Assembly: GCA_964019155.1 (NCBI GenBank) | Contig: OZ025243.1 | Coordinates: forward strand, 84,207,083-84,271,082 | DNA length: 64,000 nucleotides | Direction: 5' to 3' | From: Osedax fenrisi | Taxonomy: Eukaryota; Annelida; Polychaeta; Sabellida; Siboglinidae | Shown here: piece after piece, positions 13,031 through 26,366 of the stretch | Numbering within the stretch: the first letter of the stretch is position 1 | Layout: the number at the start of each line of letters is the position of its first letter | The notes under the pieces: model-generated | Databases searched by the model: none | Seen by the model: the letters and a program-made list of their open reading frames with translations, nothing else | Told to the model about the DNA's origin: nothing | Translations under genes and position numbers: made by a program

Positions 13031-16000
13031 TGCATTATTCACATAGCTATTTTTAGCAATTATCCATGCACAGTATACATTGCAAACCATGAAAATACAC
13101 ATAGTCAACGATAATAGAAATGTGTATACAGGTTATTTGATGATTGCCAATGTGTAAATGTAATACAGGTAAATCGGTAGACTACACTATGAACTATGAA
13201 CTTAACAGTATATTATTGAGTATGGTATAACTATATAATGGGCAACAACAACAGACAATATGTATCACTTTGAAGCCATTTAGGAGATAACATTATATAA
13301 CTATAATTGTAATTTAACAGAAACAAAATATTTAATTCTTCTAATAAATATTATTATTATTATTATTATATTCATGAATAACTTTGCATAAATCTATTAT
13401 AACACTATTATAATGCTTATAACACTATTATTTATATAATATTCATGTATTATATATGCTAGCACCTTATTTATTGTTCCGATTAAAATCTCTACCATTC
13501 ATTGTATGAATGGGACATATAGCTTAGCTAGAGTTATAAGGTCATCAGTCAATCTGATTAACCCATACATCTAATACCTCAGCAATGCTTGTATCCCATG
13601 TGATCTCTACTTAGCTAGTCACAGGGAATAACAATAGTAAAGATATGCATTATAGTTTAGGCCTTATATAAGTAAACGGATATTTGTTATATTCATTATA
13701 TTTTAAACAAAAAAGCTTCTAATAATGTTGTTATTATTATTTTTATTATTATTGAGTGTGCCATACTGCCCTATCAATGTCTATGCATGGCTTCTTGGCC
13801 TTGTATCAAATGCTACTTATTACTAATAAACACAGTATAACATTACCTACTCTAGATTAAACAATCAATAAAATGTATCATTGATAACACTGCATAGATA
13901 AGGCTAGCTACTTAGCATATCACTATATGACTACTCTTGCATATGTTTTCAGTGTACAATAAACTCTATATTATAACATTAATATATATATATATTAATG
14001 TTTACATTACTGTATAGTTAGTAAATATATTTCAGTTTATTTACATTACTAATACCTACTTTCCTCATTAATATTCACATTTCCTCAAGATAATTTATTT
14101 CATGAGATTATATGTCAGTTAATTAGGTAATTAGAGTATTATAATATGGTTATGTTATTATAAATATTATGAATATTTATAATTTCAAAATAATCATATT
14201 CCTAATATTATTTTACATATATATATATATATATATATATTTTTTGATTGATTACATTAAATCTATTCTAAATAAAAGTAAATATAAAGTGAACTTAAGA
14301 GTTATATTATATCGTAGTAAATACTTACAAGGTCATCGTGTCCATAAGATACAAGATAGTATAGTAACGATGTATTGATCACTTGATAGTTGGCAAAGAA
14401 GTACCACCCCGACGTCAATAAGGAATCAACTGCACACGATAAGTTTCAACAAGTGTCAGAGGCGTATGAGGTTATAAGTGATTGATTATTATATAATTTA
14501 TATATAATAAATACGATTTATTCATATATATATATATATATATATTAGTGATGCAATTGAAACCTACTATCACAGTATCGGTATAGTATCAGTTCTAAAT
14601 AGTCGAGTATCAGTTCGAGTATGAGTTCGAAATTATATAATTATTGAGTATCAGTATCAGTTCAAAATCCTTGAGTATCAGTTCGAAGTTCGATTGCATC
14701 ACTAATATATATATATATATATATATATATAATAGATATGATAGATACATATAGATTAAATATAAAATATATGATAAAAGCAGTGGTTTAAAAAAGAAGA
14801 ATTAGGTTTCGAGGCAGGTGTAACGGGAGCATTTTTACATTACAAAAGATGTGCTGCGTTGTAGAACTTTGTAAAGCATATTCGACTTTCGCAAGTGAAC
14901 ATTAATAGAACTGTCATATATATAGATTATATATAATAGATATGATAGATACATATAGATTATATCTATTCATGACATTACTTCATATTAAAATCTAATG
15001 ATCCATAGTGTTAGTAGCGATGCTATGACAATAACGTTTGTAGTAGTGTACATAGGCGATTCAGTTTAGAGTTGTGATCACAGCAAAAGTAGCGTCTTTA
15101 CAGTAAGAGTTGCAGGGTGGTATTATCAGTAAATGTGACATATTGATATTAAAAGGAGCATATTATTGAAAGTAAATGTAACATATTATTTATGTAATTA
15201 TTATGTATTTACTACTAAAGTAATTTTTGTATATTGTCTAGCGTATCAAATGAATTGTTGCATGATGCATTGCATTACGCATTTAATCGATGCTTTGACG
15301 TGGTCTAGGTATTGGGAGATGATCAGAAAAAGAAGGAATACGATATGTTTGGTATGGGAGGAGGGCAATCTATGGGAGGGGGAGGTGGAGGAGGCCAGAA
15401 CCCTTTCTACACAACTGGTCAATCTGCTGGTCAGTATTATCTCTTTCATTTGTTTATTTATATCTACATATAAGATTATTTCATATGAATATAAAGATGG
15501 ACAGTAATAAGTAAAACTTAAAATTAAATTGTATATGTATAGCTAATATAGAATCTATTTATAGTTCTATTAGTCATTAAATATATATTAATCTTTAGCT
15601 CAATTGAATAGCTAGAGTTATCGGTAGTTTTCATCGTACATTAGATCGCATTACCTATGCCTACATTGAATATAGTACTGCAATACCACTTTAAATGATT
15701 AAAGCTGAGACAGCCTCACCTCAGGAGAATATTCACATACATTTAACATGTTTGATCATAGATAAACACCGCTATTATTAGTCACGCTTAGTGTGTGACT
15801 AATACATACATGTGTAGCCTCAGTATAACAATGCATCCATCACCATCATCGGTCAGGAGGCGGCTTCCAAGGATTCCATTCGTCCGTTGACCCCGAGGAA
15901 TTGTTCCGGAAGATATTCGGTGACTCCGGCTTCAACATGGGCGGCTTCAACAGCCAACAGGACTTCAGCGAGTCTAACTTTGGGTTCGCAGCTGCCTCAG

Positions 16001-19000
16001 AGGTTAAGACAGAATGATACTTCTGTAGTCTATAGGCGCTTCCGTCAACTTCTTTATCACCATTATCGAACTTGCTTCACATATAATATAATTATTGCTC
16101 GAACAGGAATGTCTTTAATTTGACTTGAATATTAGAGTGACTCATTAATGTATTGGTTATTGGTCAGATATGCCCTACCCCCCATCTACACCCCTATTCC
16201 TATTGTTATCCATCTATCCTACATTAACTCATTAATATGTGTATTGTGCTTTTGCAATGCAATTGTGGATACTTTTTATTTAAATAGATGTAGAGTATAG
16301 TATAGTAGAATATAAATTGTATTTCTATAAACATATATTTACAATTTAGTATCTATTATTAAATATAAATTTATTATTTGTTATCAATTTATTTATAAAT
16401 AGATCTATTATAATTATATATCATATACCGATATTGATTGCGACCAATATGACGAACACCCACATCACCTAGGTGACGATGAGCTTGACCTTTCAAGAGT
16501 CAGCGCGAGGTGTCAACAAGGACATCAACGTAAACGTTACTGACACTTGTCCCAAGTGCAACGGATCCAGGGCTGAACCAGGCACCCAGGCTGTCAGATG
16601 TCACTACTGTCAAGGCACCGGCATGGTTTACCTTCAGAGATACTACTTCGATTATAGACCATTCGAATATTATATATAGTATAGGAATCTTGATATAAAT
16701 TCCTACCATTTATAATTATAATGATAATTTAAAATAATGAAATCACTTGATTATAATCATACTAAAAATAATAACAATATCGAAATCATGATCACCACAC
16801 AATAATCATACTACTGAATACCAGTGAAATAGAGTATTAGAATAGCTTACCCTCTATCGCAATGACGTGAATGATTACACCCCCACCACTACCCCCAGGA
16901 ATCAGTGTCAACGGGCCCGTTCGTAATGAGAACCACATGCCGACACTGCTTCGGGCGACGCGTGCTAATCAAGTCCCCTTGCACCGAATGCGAGGGTAAG
17001 GGTAAGACGGTACAAAGGAAGCGCATCACAGTACCAGTGCCAGCGGGTATAGAGAATGGCCAGACAGTCCGTATGCCTGTCGGTAGTAAAGAGATCTTCA
17101 TCACTTTCAAGGTCAACGCCGCGCTACCTTAATGCACCCAACATCTACGTTATAACCCGCATTAGGTAGAACAGTATACATTACATTGTAGGCATCCATG
17201 CATACATGCATACCTATGGGTATCGTAATCACGAGCTGATGTCTAGCGGGAATAGCTCGAGTTAACTTAGCAGGTCATCCGTTATTACTAATATTCTATC
17301 TCTAATGCGGTAATGGGATGTGTATATCAATGTAATATGTCTAATGCGCGATATTCACACAATCCGTAAAATGATTGCTGCGTCGAATACTGGTTTCGCA
17401 AGGAAATTTGTATTTTTCATGTGAACACTTTCGTAAGTTTTTAAGTTTTATACCGCAAGCATTTTACGGATCACGTGAATACCCTATAATCCTCGAGTTC
17501 ATGTGATACTAGAATTTTTAATTGGAAACCAACTTTTAAGCCATGCCTCTATATAAAGACTATATTAAATGTCAGTTGGACGGAAATTCTCTGTTTAACA
17601 ATGTATGCCTGGCTTTATATACATGAGTGGCTTATTACCAGAAAAGCGTTAAACTGAATATAACATACATCTCAAAAGCTGCCTATCTAATTCACCTATC
17701 TACCTATTTTCTATGTACACTACATCTAATATTTCTAATAATAATAATAATACAATATTGCGTGTTACCTGATCTTTTGTATTTAATATCTAGAACTTAA
17801 GTTAACATGCCCCACACATCTCTGTTCGCCGTATTCAACTGATATCATACAACTCGCCTGGCTATAGCTGTCATACCTATAGTACACCCTTCACCCCTCT
17901 CATTGTACTGCGAGTTAACCCGACCTCTGATGTTCAGGTGGAGAAGTCTCGCAAGTTCAAGAGAGACGGAGCAGACATTCACAGCGATCTGTCGATCAGT
18001 CTGGCTCAGGCTGTGCTAGGGGGTACCATTAGAACTGAAGGCATCTACGACAATATCCTCCTCAATGTTTGTACACTAGTAGTATCACTGTGTATGTGTT
18101 GAGTTATACGCCAGTCATCGATACTTTATTAAACATACATCACGCTAGCAAATAATACACTATAGTAAACAGATACCTTTAGGTTGGGGGTTCTAATACA
18201 AGTACAATATTTTATATAAATATTAGAAATATTTTAGAATTATTTAAAAATTGTTAGATAATGCAATGAAATCTCTAATAATATAATAAAGAATATAATT
18301 TAATGCAGTTAGCTATGGTGTAACAATTTATAATATTATAGTATATTTTGAAATGTGTTAGTTTATTTATTTTAATGTGATTTTAAATTATTAGAATACT
18401 TTTTATTAATACACTTTTTGAAATATATTTCAAAAATATAAAAATTTATAATAAAATAATGAAGACATTTAATTTGATAGTTTTAATATCTAATTGCATC
18501 ATATGATTATTAATTATATATAATATGATATGATATTATAATAATAAAATATATAGTACTAATAAATTATATTTAATAATATTATATCAACATTCATATA
18601 ATTAATTTTATATATTTTATATTTTTTTTTCTAATAATAATTACTCATTTTATTCATGTGATGATTTCCTCATTTAAACAATAAAGTTATATGTGATAAT
18701 TGATTAAGAAATTCAAAATAATATTTACATCTATTTAACTATTATATTAAGGTATATTTTTTAAATTTTATTTTAAATTTCACATTACATGTAAATATAA
18801 TATTCAAATAAAATTATTATTAAATATTAAAACAGTAAATATTAAAAAAAATTATTTACCTAATTTAAATTTAAGGACTCATCTTACAAATTTCCTCGAG
18901 CCATCAAGTAATTAATTTATTAGAAATGTATCCATGTACTAACGTACCACTTATGTACTAATGAACTCACGTACCTATGTACTCACGTACCCTCACCTAT

Positions 19001-22000
19001 ACCGTACCCTCACCTATACCGTACCCTCACCTATACCGTACCCTCACCTATACCGTACCCTCACCTATACCGTACCCTCACCTATATACCGTACCGTGCA
19101 CAGATACCGACAGGTACATCATCACACACCCGCATACGTCTGACGGGCAAGGGAATCAGTCGCACCTCGTCGTACGGCTTCGGCGACCATTACATCCATG
19201 TGAAAGTCAACGTGCCTGAGTTTGTAGCACACACGCATGGGGGATATAGGGGGGGGGTTGTATACACAGGTGTATAGGGGTAGATATATTGTATAGGGGT
19301 AGATATATTGCCTATCAGAGCTGAAAATCATGTCCCTGAGTTTGTTACATATGTATATGCGTAGATTTACACTCGCTTAGATTCAATGGAACGATAGTTG
19401 TGAATTAGACGTAACTCGAGTAATAATTATATTAAATATTGATAATCGATCATTTATTTACCTCTTTAATCCTTCACATATAAGTGATATGATTATATGT
19501 TTCATTATTTATAGATATTGTATAAATATTTATTTTATATATGCATAAAAAGTTAATCGAGTATTAAGTATTAAATAACTCATAATGCAAATTGTACGTT
19601 ACCTATATAAATTGTAATGTAACTTTACTTTACTTTACTTTTAATTCTCTCAGGTATTTATCTAAAGAACAAAAAGCTATATTATTGGCATTCGCCGAAA
19701 CAGAAAAGGGTACAGATGGAACTGTTAATGGTTTAACGGATACTAATAAAGGTTTTGTATACCACTATTTATCACTATTTATCACTATTATCACTTCAGA
19801 GTCTACTGTTATGTAATCTCAAATATAGTTTTATTTTAGGAATTTTATACATTATATAATAACTCGAAAATTGTATAGCATTTTTTTATAGTAGGCTTGA
19901 AAAAATATATGTAGGTAATTAATAATTATTTTCTTTCCTGATTAATTATTATTTTATATTTCAATATTGATTATTGATTCCGTAATACAGATATATTAAA
20001 TAGTATAGATTATTTATATAGATATATATTACAATTTATTATTTATCCTGCCAATAGGTTTCCCCTAATTAATTAATTATTAGTAATAGGTTAACAGGGA
20101 TGGGGGTTCAAATATGTTTTTGTATAAAAAAAGACTGAATTAGTGTATTACTATTTGTATTTGGTGATTTCATTATACAGAATATTATATCATAAAATAT
20201 ACTCAAAATATGCTCAATTATTAATTAAATGGAACGAACATTTATAAATTTAAATAAAGTTAAAAAAATGAATGAAAAAAGCAAATTTTGTAACATTTAT
20301 ATTTATTCATAAAAATAATTATTTATTATATAACAAATAATACTGTATAAAAAGAAAAATATAATGTAGCATTTTGTTGTCTTCTTATTTTGTATTTATA
20401 TTTGCAATTGATAAAATGTATTTGTATTTAATAAAGGTTTTTGAATAATCAATTATATCTAATATTATTTATAAAATTTCTCATTAAGAATTAAATAAAT
20501 ACATATTTCATAGATTCAATGGATATGAGAACATTTCATGATAGTAAATGTATTACTAAAACTACTAACAGTATTACTTTACTGCATACTTGTTATTTCA
20601 CTAGTCATTATAATAGTACAAAAGTTGATTTTATTAGTTCTATTCTTAAATAGATCTATATTTAAGGGGATGTCCCAGTGTTCAAAATGATAAAAAAAAA
20701 ATTATTTTGTATTTAATTTTTATTCCATAATATTAATAAATGTAGTGTGTTTTAGTATTTGTATAAATATCAGCTGCAAATTCAATCTAGAAATGCCATA
20801 AAATTGATTTCTAAATTGTTATATTATCAATAGATATGTATACTTTCAACTTTCAAATGCTGTTTTCTCAGAATAATTATTTCGCGCTAGGTATGTGTGT
20901 ATAAACTTAGGTATAACAAAAACTAGTATATGTATTTTACTAATTTTTATTGCATTATATAAATAATATATATATGAATACTATTACAGGCGTAATTTTC
21001 TAAATTTGTATATGTATAGTTGCAAAAAATAACAATATCTATAGAAATTCCGTAAATTAAAAAGTGTGCATATATATATATGTTATATACTATATATTAT
21101 AAAAATTACGTCTTGTAATAGTATGTGTATACATTTAATGAATAGAATATAACACAAATTAGCTCAATTCAATGAATAGAAATCTGCGCGCCTAGTTTTG
21201 TGTAGACCCATTATTTGCTATCTCTATACATAGAGATGCGGGCGTCGTGTGCCATCCCCTTAAGAGAGATACCTTCATACAATTACATATAAAATATAGG
21301 CAAAATCAAATATTTGTAAGCTTCACAATTTTGTAATATAATGTATATTTTTAAATAATTTTTTCACATATATAATAATAATATATTCTATAATGTAGTA
21401 CATTTTTATTCATACATTAATAATGTAACATTATACACATTTTATTTTATATATAGTGTATTATATATATATATATATATATATGTTAATTATTCCTCAC
21501 ATTATAAAATATAAATTGTTATATTTCTCATATTAAAGGCATCCTAGTGTCAGCAAATTTAGTCCGCGTTTATAAATATTTAGGAAAATAGAATTTTCAC
21601 TATAAATACATCTTATCATTCATTATCTGGGCGATACCAACAATATTTGTGATATATATTTAGATTATATATATCTATAAAATAGCGTTTTTTTTAATAT
21701 AATTATATATTTCTATATAAATTGTTAAAATTAGAAACAATTTTAAAATTTGTAAAATATATTTTTTCTAATTTTAACAATGAATTTTTATTGAAATATA
21801 TATATATTAATAAAGAAAACGATTTTGATATATAAAAACAAGTGCATGTGAGTATTACTAATATACAATATATTTATAATTAGAGAAGTTTAAATATAGT
21901 TTATTTTGCCATTTTTTTACATGTGATCGCATGAATTTTAATTTCCCGTTTAATGAGGAGGATAAAATATTAAAATTGTTATAAATATAATTTTTCAACT

Positions 22001-22605
22001 AAATTTACTATAATTTTATAATTATTTCTGTATAAAGATTAGTTATTATATTAATATTATAATAAATAAATGATAATAATCACTGATAATAAACAAAAAA
22101 TATAATATATACATTTTTCAATGAAATATAAATCTGTGTTTATTATTAGTGTAATGACCTTGACCCTTTTCTCAAAGCTATTGTGGAGGGAAGATTAACT
22201 AATATTATTGAAGTTTACTATGTTAATATAAATTAGGATTCACTATCAATAATGATAATTAACATTATAGACGTAATCATTTGGGGGTAATTATGGTTGT
22301 ATTATATCTATTATCTTTGTGATGTTCACGTAAATGTTTAATGAGAAAATATTTCAATATTTCCACGTAATTGATTTAAAGAATCATTTTAATAATGAAA
22401 ATATTTATAATTTGAGTTGCGGTGCCTAGATCGTAGCAACGTTTAAGAGTATTCTTCCTTGTTTGTAGGCTCAGCGAGGAAGAATACCTCTACTAGTGAT
22501 AAGGAAGCCCGGGAAACCGCAACCAAAGGGCAAGTTATGCCCGAAAATGATGAGGAAAAGGGTCAGGGGTTCTTTAGCAAACTGATAAAGAAGATCTTTT
22601 CCTAG
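12806..22605 (+). CDS. DNAJA3: mitochondrial DnaJ (Tid1, DnaJ homolog A3), N-terminal exon missing
   Basis: Ten exons join in phase: 12806-12921, 14390-14470, 15309-15429, 15857-16002, 16473-16625, 16899-17111, 17938-18066, 19104-19219, 19654-19751 and 22469-22605 (stop TAG). They give 435 residues. The J domain begins KKDYYDVLGVPRNS and carries the HPD motif in KKYHPDVNK. A Gly-rich linker (GMGGGQSMGGGGGGGQ) follows. The zinc-binding domain has all four Cys pairs: CPKC, CHYC, CRHC and CTEC. Next come the substrate-binding domains (VPVPAGIENGQTVRMPVG, RDGADIHSDLSISLAQAVLG, GFGDHYIHVKVNVP). The C-terminus GFFSKLIKKIFS matches the FLxKxKKMF end of Tid1. This Hsp40 co-chaperone stimulates mitochondrial Hsp70. 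The transit-peptide exon was not found, although CYIHTSN before the J domain looks like the end of one. Two zinc-finger repeats lack the usual GxG after the Cys pair. Introns hold several small elements. Confidence 0.96.
12962..13027. repeat. (TA)n microsatellite in Tid1 intron
   Basis: More than 30 TA units in the first visible Tid1 intron. Confidence 0.92.
13238..13370 (-). repeat. dispersed repeat with (AAT)n end, copy C
   Basis: The reverse complement reads (ATA)n, ATTTATTAGAAGAATTAA, TTCTGTTAAATTACAATTAT, ATATAATGTTATCTCCTAAA, TGGCTTCAAAGTGATA, then GTTGTTGTTGCCC. This is the same series of blocks as copies at 4806 and 48925. It lies in a Tid1 intron. Confidence 0.7.
14545..14706. mobile_element. 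small inverted-repeat element with internal GAGTATCAGTTCGA repeats
   Basis: The left end is TTAGTGATGCAATTGAA and the reverse complement of the right end is TTAGTGATGCAATCGAA. Inside are several copies of a GAGTATCAGTTCGA-like motif. The element is about 160 bp, flanked on both sides by TA repeats, and lies in a Tid1 intron just after exon 14390-14470. It resembles a hAT-type MITE, but class is inferred only. Confidence 0.65.
14719..14963. repeat. direct repeat flanking about 170 bp
   Basis: A segment containing ATAATAGATATGATAGATAC and then ATATAGATTA occurs at about 14725-14757 and again at about 14929-14961. The sequence between includes AGAATTAGGTTTCGAGGCAG, which resembles AGAATTAGGTTGAGAAGCGG near 34368. 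Confidence 0.6.
15777..15803. repeat. short hairpin in Tid1 intron
   Basis: ATTAGTCAC and GTGACTAAT are perfect 9-bp arms around a 9-base loop, about 50 bases before the acceptor of exon 15857-16002. Confidence 0.6.
17350..17483. mobile_element. MITE-like inverted repeat in Tid1 intron
   Basis: The left arm 17350-17378 (GATATTCACACAATCCGTAA, AATGATTGC) pairs with the right arm 17455-17483 (GCAAGCATT, TTACGGATCACGTGAATACC) with about four mismatches. The spacer is about 75 bp. Confidence 0.65.
18988..19090 (+). repeat. 17-bp minisatellite next to a splice acceptor
   Basis: The unit CCTCACCTATACCGTAC repeats about six times. It ends only some 13 bases before the CACAG acceptor of Tid1 exon 19104-19219, so the C/T-rich units probably serve as the polypyrimidine tract. 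Confidence 0.85.
19261..19308. repeat. two-copy repeat GTATAGGGGTAGATATATT
   Basis: Two nearly tandem copies just after Tid1 exon 19104-19219. Close by, CCTGAGTTTGT at the exon donor (19215) recurs near 19334 without the exon, a partial local duplication. Confidence 0.6.
20662..21263. mobile_element. TTAA-flanked MITE, copy A (about 600 bp)
   Basis: The left end is TTAAGGGGATGTCCCA and the reverse complement of the right end is TTAAGGGGATGGCACA. The interior shares the block CTCAGAATAATTATTTCGC, then CTAGGTATGTG, and a TTTTATTCCATAAT tract with the element at 31669-32262, so both belong to one family. It lies in the last Tid1 intron and has no coding capacity. Confidence 0.75.
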
Positions 22606-22938
22606 CCGTACGTTTATAGTTATCTTTAAATAGAAATAAACCATCTTCATATTAGCTAAACTAAATGTATTTATATATAATTTAATTTATCATATGATAT
22701 TATATTTTCATCGTTGTATAAGATCAGATTTTAATAAGGCCAAAGTATAAACAAATATTTATAATTTCAAAGTAATTTTATTGTATCTATAATAATTTTC
22801 AATGCTTCAATACTTAAAAAAAGAATTATCATATTACTGAACATATATTGTATATTTGGCATACAACAGCATTGTTTAAATGCCTTCTGTTTGTAACAAT
22901 AAGATTAGTTGTTAATCCTTGGTTATCTTATCATACAG

Positions 22939-23246
22939 GTAGGAAAGTGATGAACGATGAAAACGACCTTGTAGCCAGACTTCGCAACACAATACAGTCT
23001 GATCCATCTATCAAAAGTAAACCTAAAGCTCAGAAAACTAATAAAGATAAACAAAGTAAAGATACAAATAAAAAGTCGTCACCATCGGCCAATACAAATG
23101 ATAAAGAAAACGATAGTAATACTGATAAAGACAATGATAGTAAAACTGATAAAGAACAAAATACAAACAAATCGGAAAATAAGCCAAAAGATGATGCAAA
23201 TAAAGAAAAATCGGAAAATAATGAAAAAATGTCAAAACAATCGTAA
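22939..23246 (+). CDS. candidate alternative last exon of Tid1 (Lys/Asn/Asp-rich tail), or separate small gene
   Basis: After a TACAG acceptor (22937-22938) an open frame runs 102 codons to TAA. Its phase fits exon 19654-19751 exactly: the donor leaves one G and this exon supplies GT to make Gly, as does the regular last exon. Splicing past 22469-22605 would replace the usual tail by GRKVMNDENDLVARLRNTIQ followed by a low-complexity run rich in Lys, Asn, Asp, Ser and Thr, ending KMSKQS. Human DNAJA3 is known to have isoforms with different C-termini. Alternatively the ATG at 22951 starts an independent small gene, or the run is spurious. No known domain is visible. Confidence 0.4.
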
Positions 23247-26200
23247 GAGTTTAATTTTATCTAATAAAATTATGTTTTACTATTTCTTATACTGAAACAA
23301 TATATTTTATAAATTTAGAATAAAAGTTTCATTTTTAATTATTAATTAATTTAACTCATAAATTTATAGAATATGATATTTTATTAATAAATAAAATTAT
23401 TTATTTATTCAAATTTAAAATCAAAATAACAAATGTTACCTGACTTTAATGACTTATTAATACTTCGTTTTTAAAATACTAAATTTTTAAATATTATCTT
23501 TTATGAAATGAAATAATGTCTTTAGATTTAATGAGATCTTTATTGTAAATGTTGTTAGTTATGTTAATGAATTATACAATACAATAATGATATATATAAA
23601 TATAAATATATATAAGATTATATCTATATAAGGAGAATCATTGAAATAATGTAATTATAGAAGCTGATAAAGAAAAATACTTCATTACTGTATATTTTCA
23701 ATGAATATTTAAAAAATATGAGTTAATATAATAACATATATAAATAAACATTAACATGATAATAATAATTATAAATGTTAATATACTAATATCCCAATAC
23801 TTTTTCTACTTATTAATAATATTGATACCATCAAGATAGGATCTTCTACATCGCCATTAAACAATGATTAAATACAGAGTACATTAGTAGAATTTTATTT
23901 GTTAATCAAATACTCGATTTTAAATTAATGATTTCTATGTGAGTATATTAAAATCATAATATAACGTAATACGAAATATATTATTTTTAATAAATAATTT
24001 TTTAAAATGATTGTATTTTATTTTACAAATAATATATACTAAATATCCATGGTATCTGAAATCATTGAAACATAACTAATATATAAATGAAAATTATACT
24101 ATATCATTGTGGAGTATAACAATTATAATGGCAGATATAGAGAGTATTTAATAACTGTTCAGTATTATATAAGTTTGTAATATAGATTAGATATACTTAT
24201 AATAAAGGGTTTTTTTAAATTTTACATATCTTATTAATATTCTGTTATTTATAATGATGATAAAGTGTGATCTGTACTAAGTTTATTACACTCTATTTAC
24301 GTATGAAGAGTTCAACCAACACCTCCTGTACGAGGTTGGGGGATATCTTGGTTCATCGTAGTGAGAATATGATAATTATGGAGCACAATTTCTTCCATAT
24401 ACAACTTTTTTCAGAAATTCACTAGATGATAATTAAGACCATTCATGAATATCATACATCCAGCATATCTTCTGCCGAACTAGTATTTTAACCTTATCCT
24501 GTGCGTTGAAGTATATCTTAAGCTTAAGCAGAATTCTGCCAACATATCATGTACAACCCAACTTAGATTCTTTATGGTGATTCGCAGGTGTTCGTGATTG
24601 TCTACTAATGATTTTATTTGATCATCTGTAAATATATTTGTGTTTTTTTTTTCGATATATTGAACAGTCTTCCATGTGCATACATGTTTTTTTAGTAATA
24701 TTATTTATACACTTTTTAAATGATAATTAACAAGTGTTTATAATAACAAAATAGTAATATATAATCATGATATACACAAAACAGTTTGCTGAATCATATA
24801 TATATATATATTTATATAGACTTCATCATTATAGTTAGCTCTTCACTTACGCTTGACGTACTCATGCCATAGAATAATCTTTATAGCGTATATCATAAAT
24901 CCATGTGCTTCTCAATTTATTGTCTGGAATTACATATCCTATATAAATATATTTTCTATACTAAAGCTCTTCTAAAGCCAGCCATCACTGTACAGTATAC
25001 GGAAGGGTAAACAATTTTTGAAAGTTATCTCATACATTGTAGGTCATATATGTTATAATAAATATTTTTGAACTTTCGTCATAAAATATTTAATATTGAT
25101 AAATCAATAAACACTTCAATGGAGTATATTTAAATTTATGATTAAATGACAAATTACTATTTTACTTATTTTTATTTACGTATTTGTGCGAGTACGCAAA
25201 TGAAGTAACAAATTACGTAAACATTTCTAATTAATTTTTAAATTACTTTAATCTAGCATCAAACTTTGTTGTTATCCTATAATTGATAGTTACGAGGTAT
25301 ACTAAAAAAAAGATATTTATTTTTCTAATAAAAAAAATGTTTACAAAAAAATAGATTTGTTGTTAAAATTCTCACTAAAAGTCATTTTTTGAATAAGGAT
25401 ATGCTATTCTTATAATGATGATAGACATATATAATACAACTTTTTTTATTTTATACCATTGATAATTTTTTTTTAGATTTAAAAAAAATGTAAAAATTAA
25501 ATTAAAATTTCCATAGACCGATTTAATTGTTTTTATATTTTTTATTTATATTTTTTTTATTTTATCACTACAATATATATTATTTCCATTTTAATTACAC
25601 TTTCCTTTCTTTCACCGTTACCGAGCGATGGCTTCGTGGAAGTGCATTCATTTACATCTTCATTTGTGTTTCGAGATCGGTATATTATTTCTAATAATGT
25701 TTTAAAGAAGTATTTTCATCTAGGATTTTATTATTCAGTGTAAAACTAATATATTTATTAAAGTTGCGTAAGTTTATAACCTATATCCTATAACATACAG
25801 GGCATCGAGTTGACTAGTATGACCTAATTAATATTACATAAATGTGTGTCCATTCATATTTCACCAGTGCTTTATTATATGTATCAGATAATACTTACAA
25901 TCCGAATCGATATCAGATAAAATATGTATAATCTGGATTAAGATCGGCAGTGAATCGGGTTAGGATAAGAACATTAAAGTTTCCTTTTAACACATACTTG
26001 TTTATAGCATTTATTTATAGATAAAATAACCAGGAAAATAAGTAATTGATAAGTATGACTCATTATAGTTAGGAACACCTACAATGTAGGACCTACACCA
26101 TACCTATATTATATTAAGTGGAATCACAATCCTATATTAATCAAGATTAAATCCGGATCATATTCGAATATTAAACCTACTTTGAAATCCAGATTTAATC

Positions 26201-26366
26201 CGGATTATGATTAGAATTGTATCAGGATATTAATTCAAATTGAATCTGGATTGAATACAGATTGAATTGTGTTTTAAAAGTAGATTAGATCTCTGGATAT
26301 AGATTGAATTGTGATTATAAATGATGAATTAAAAGTTTGTAACATATGTTTATTAATAGTATAAAT
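23247..26366. other. AT-rich intergenic region
   Basis: Mostly featureless. Between about 25900 and 26310 there are many scattered AATCCGGATT-like words without a clean repeat unit. A weak coding-like segment at 24470-24623 is listed separately. Confidence 0.45.
24470..24623 (-). pseudogene. weak exon-like segment, unidentified
   Basis: On the minus strand a TACAG acceptor is followed by an open frame reading DQIKSLVDNHEHLRITIKNL and SWVVHDMLAEFCLSL before a stop. Codon use looks more protein-like than the surroundings, but no family is recognised, and the next open stretch (KICWMYDIHEWS) is in another frame. It may be a decayed exon. Confidence 0.2.

Noticed and set aside
15246..17116. Minus-strand frames at 15246-15449, 16500-16709 and 16889-17116
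   Set aside because: They are antisense shadows of Tid1 exons, which have the conserved domain sequence on the plus strand.
18961..19219. Frames rich in TYTVPSPIPYPH
   Set aside because: They are translations of the 17-bp minisatellite and shadows of the Tid1 exon.
22848..22938. N-terminal part of the 132-residue frame ending at 23246
   Set aside because: Its first 30 residues read through an AT-rich stretch ending in a good splice acceptor. Only the part after 22938 looks exonic.
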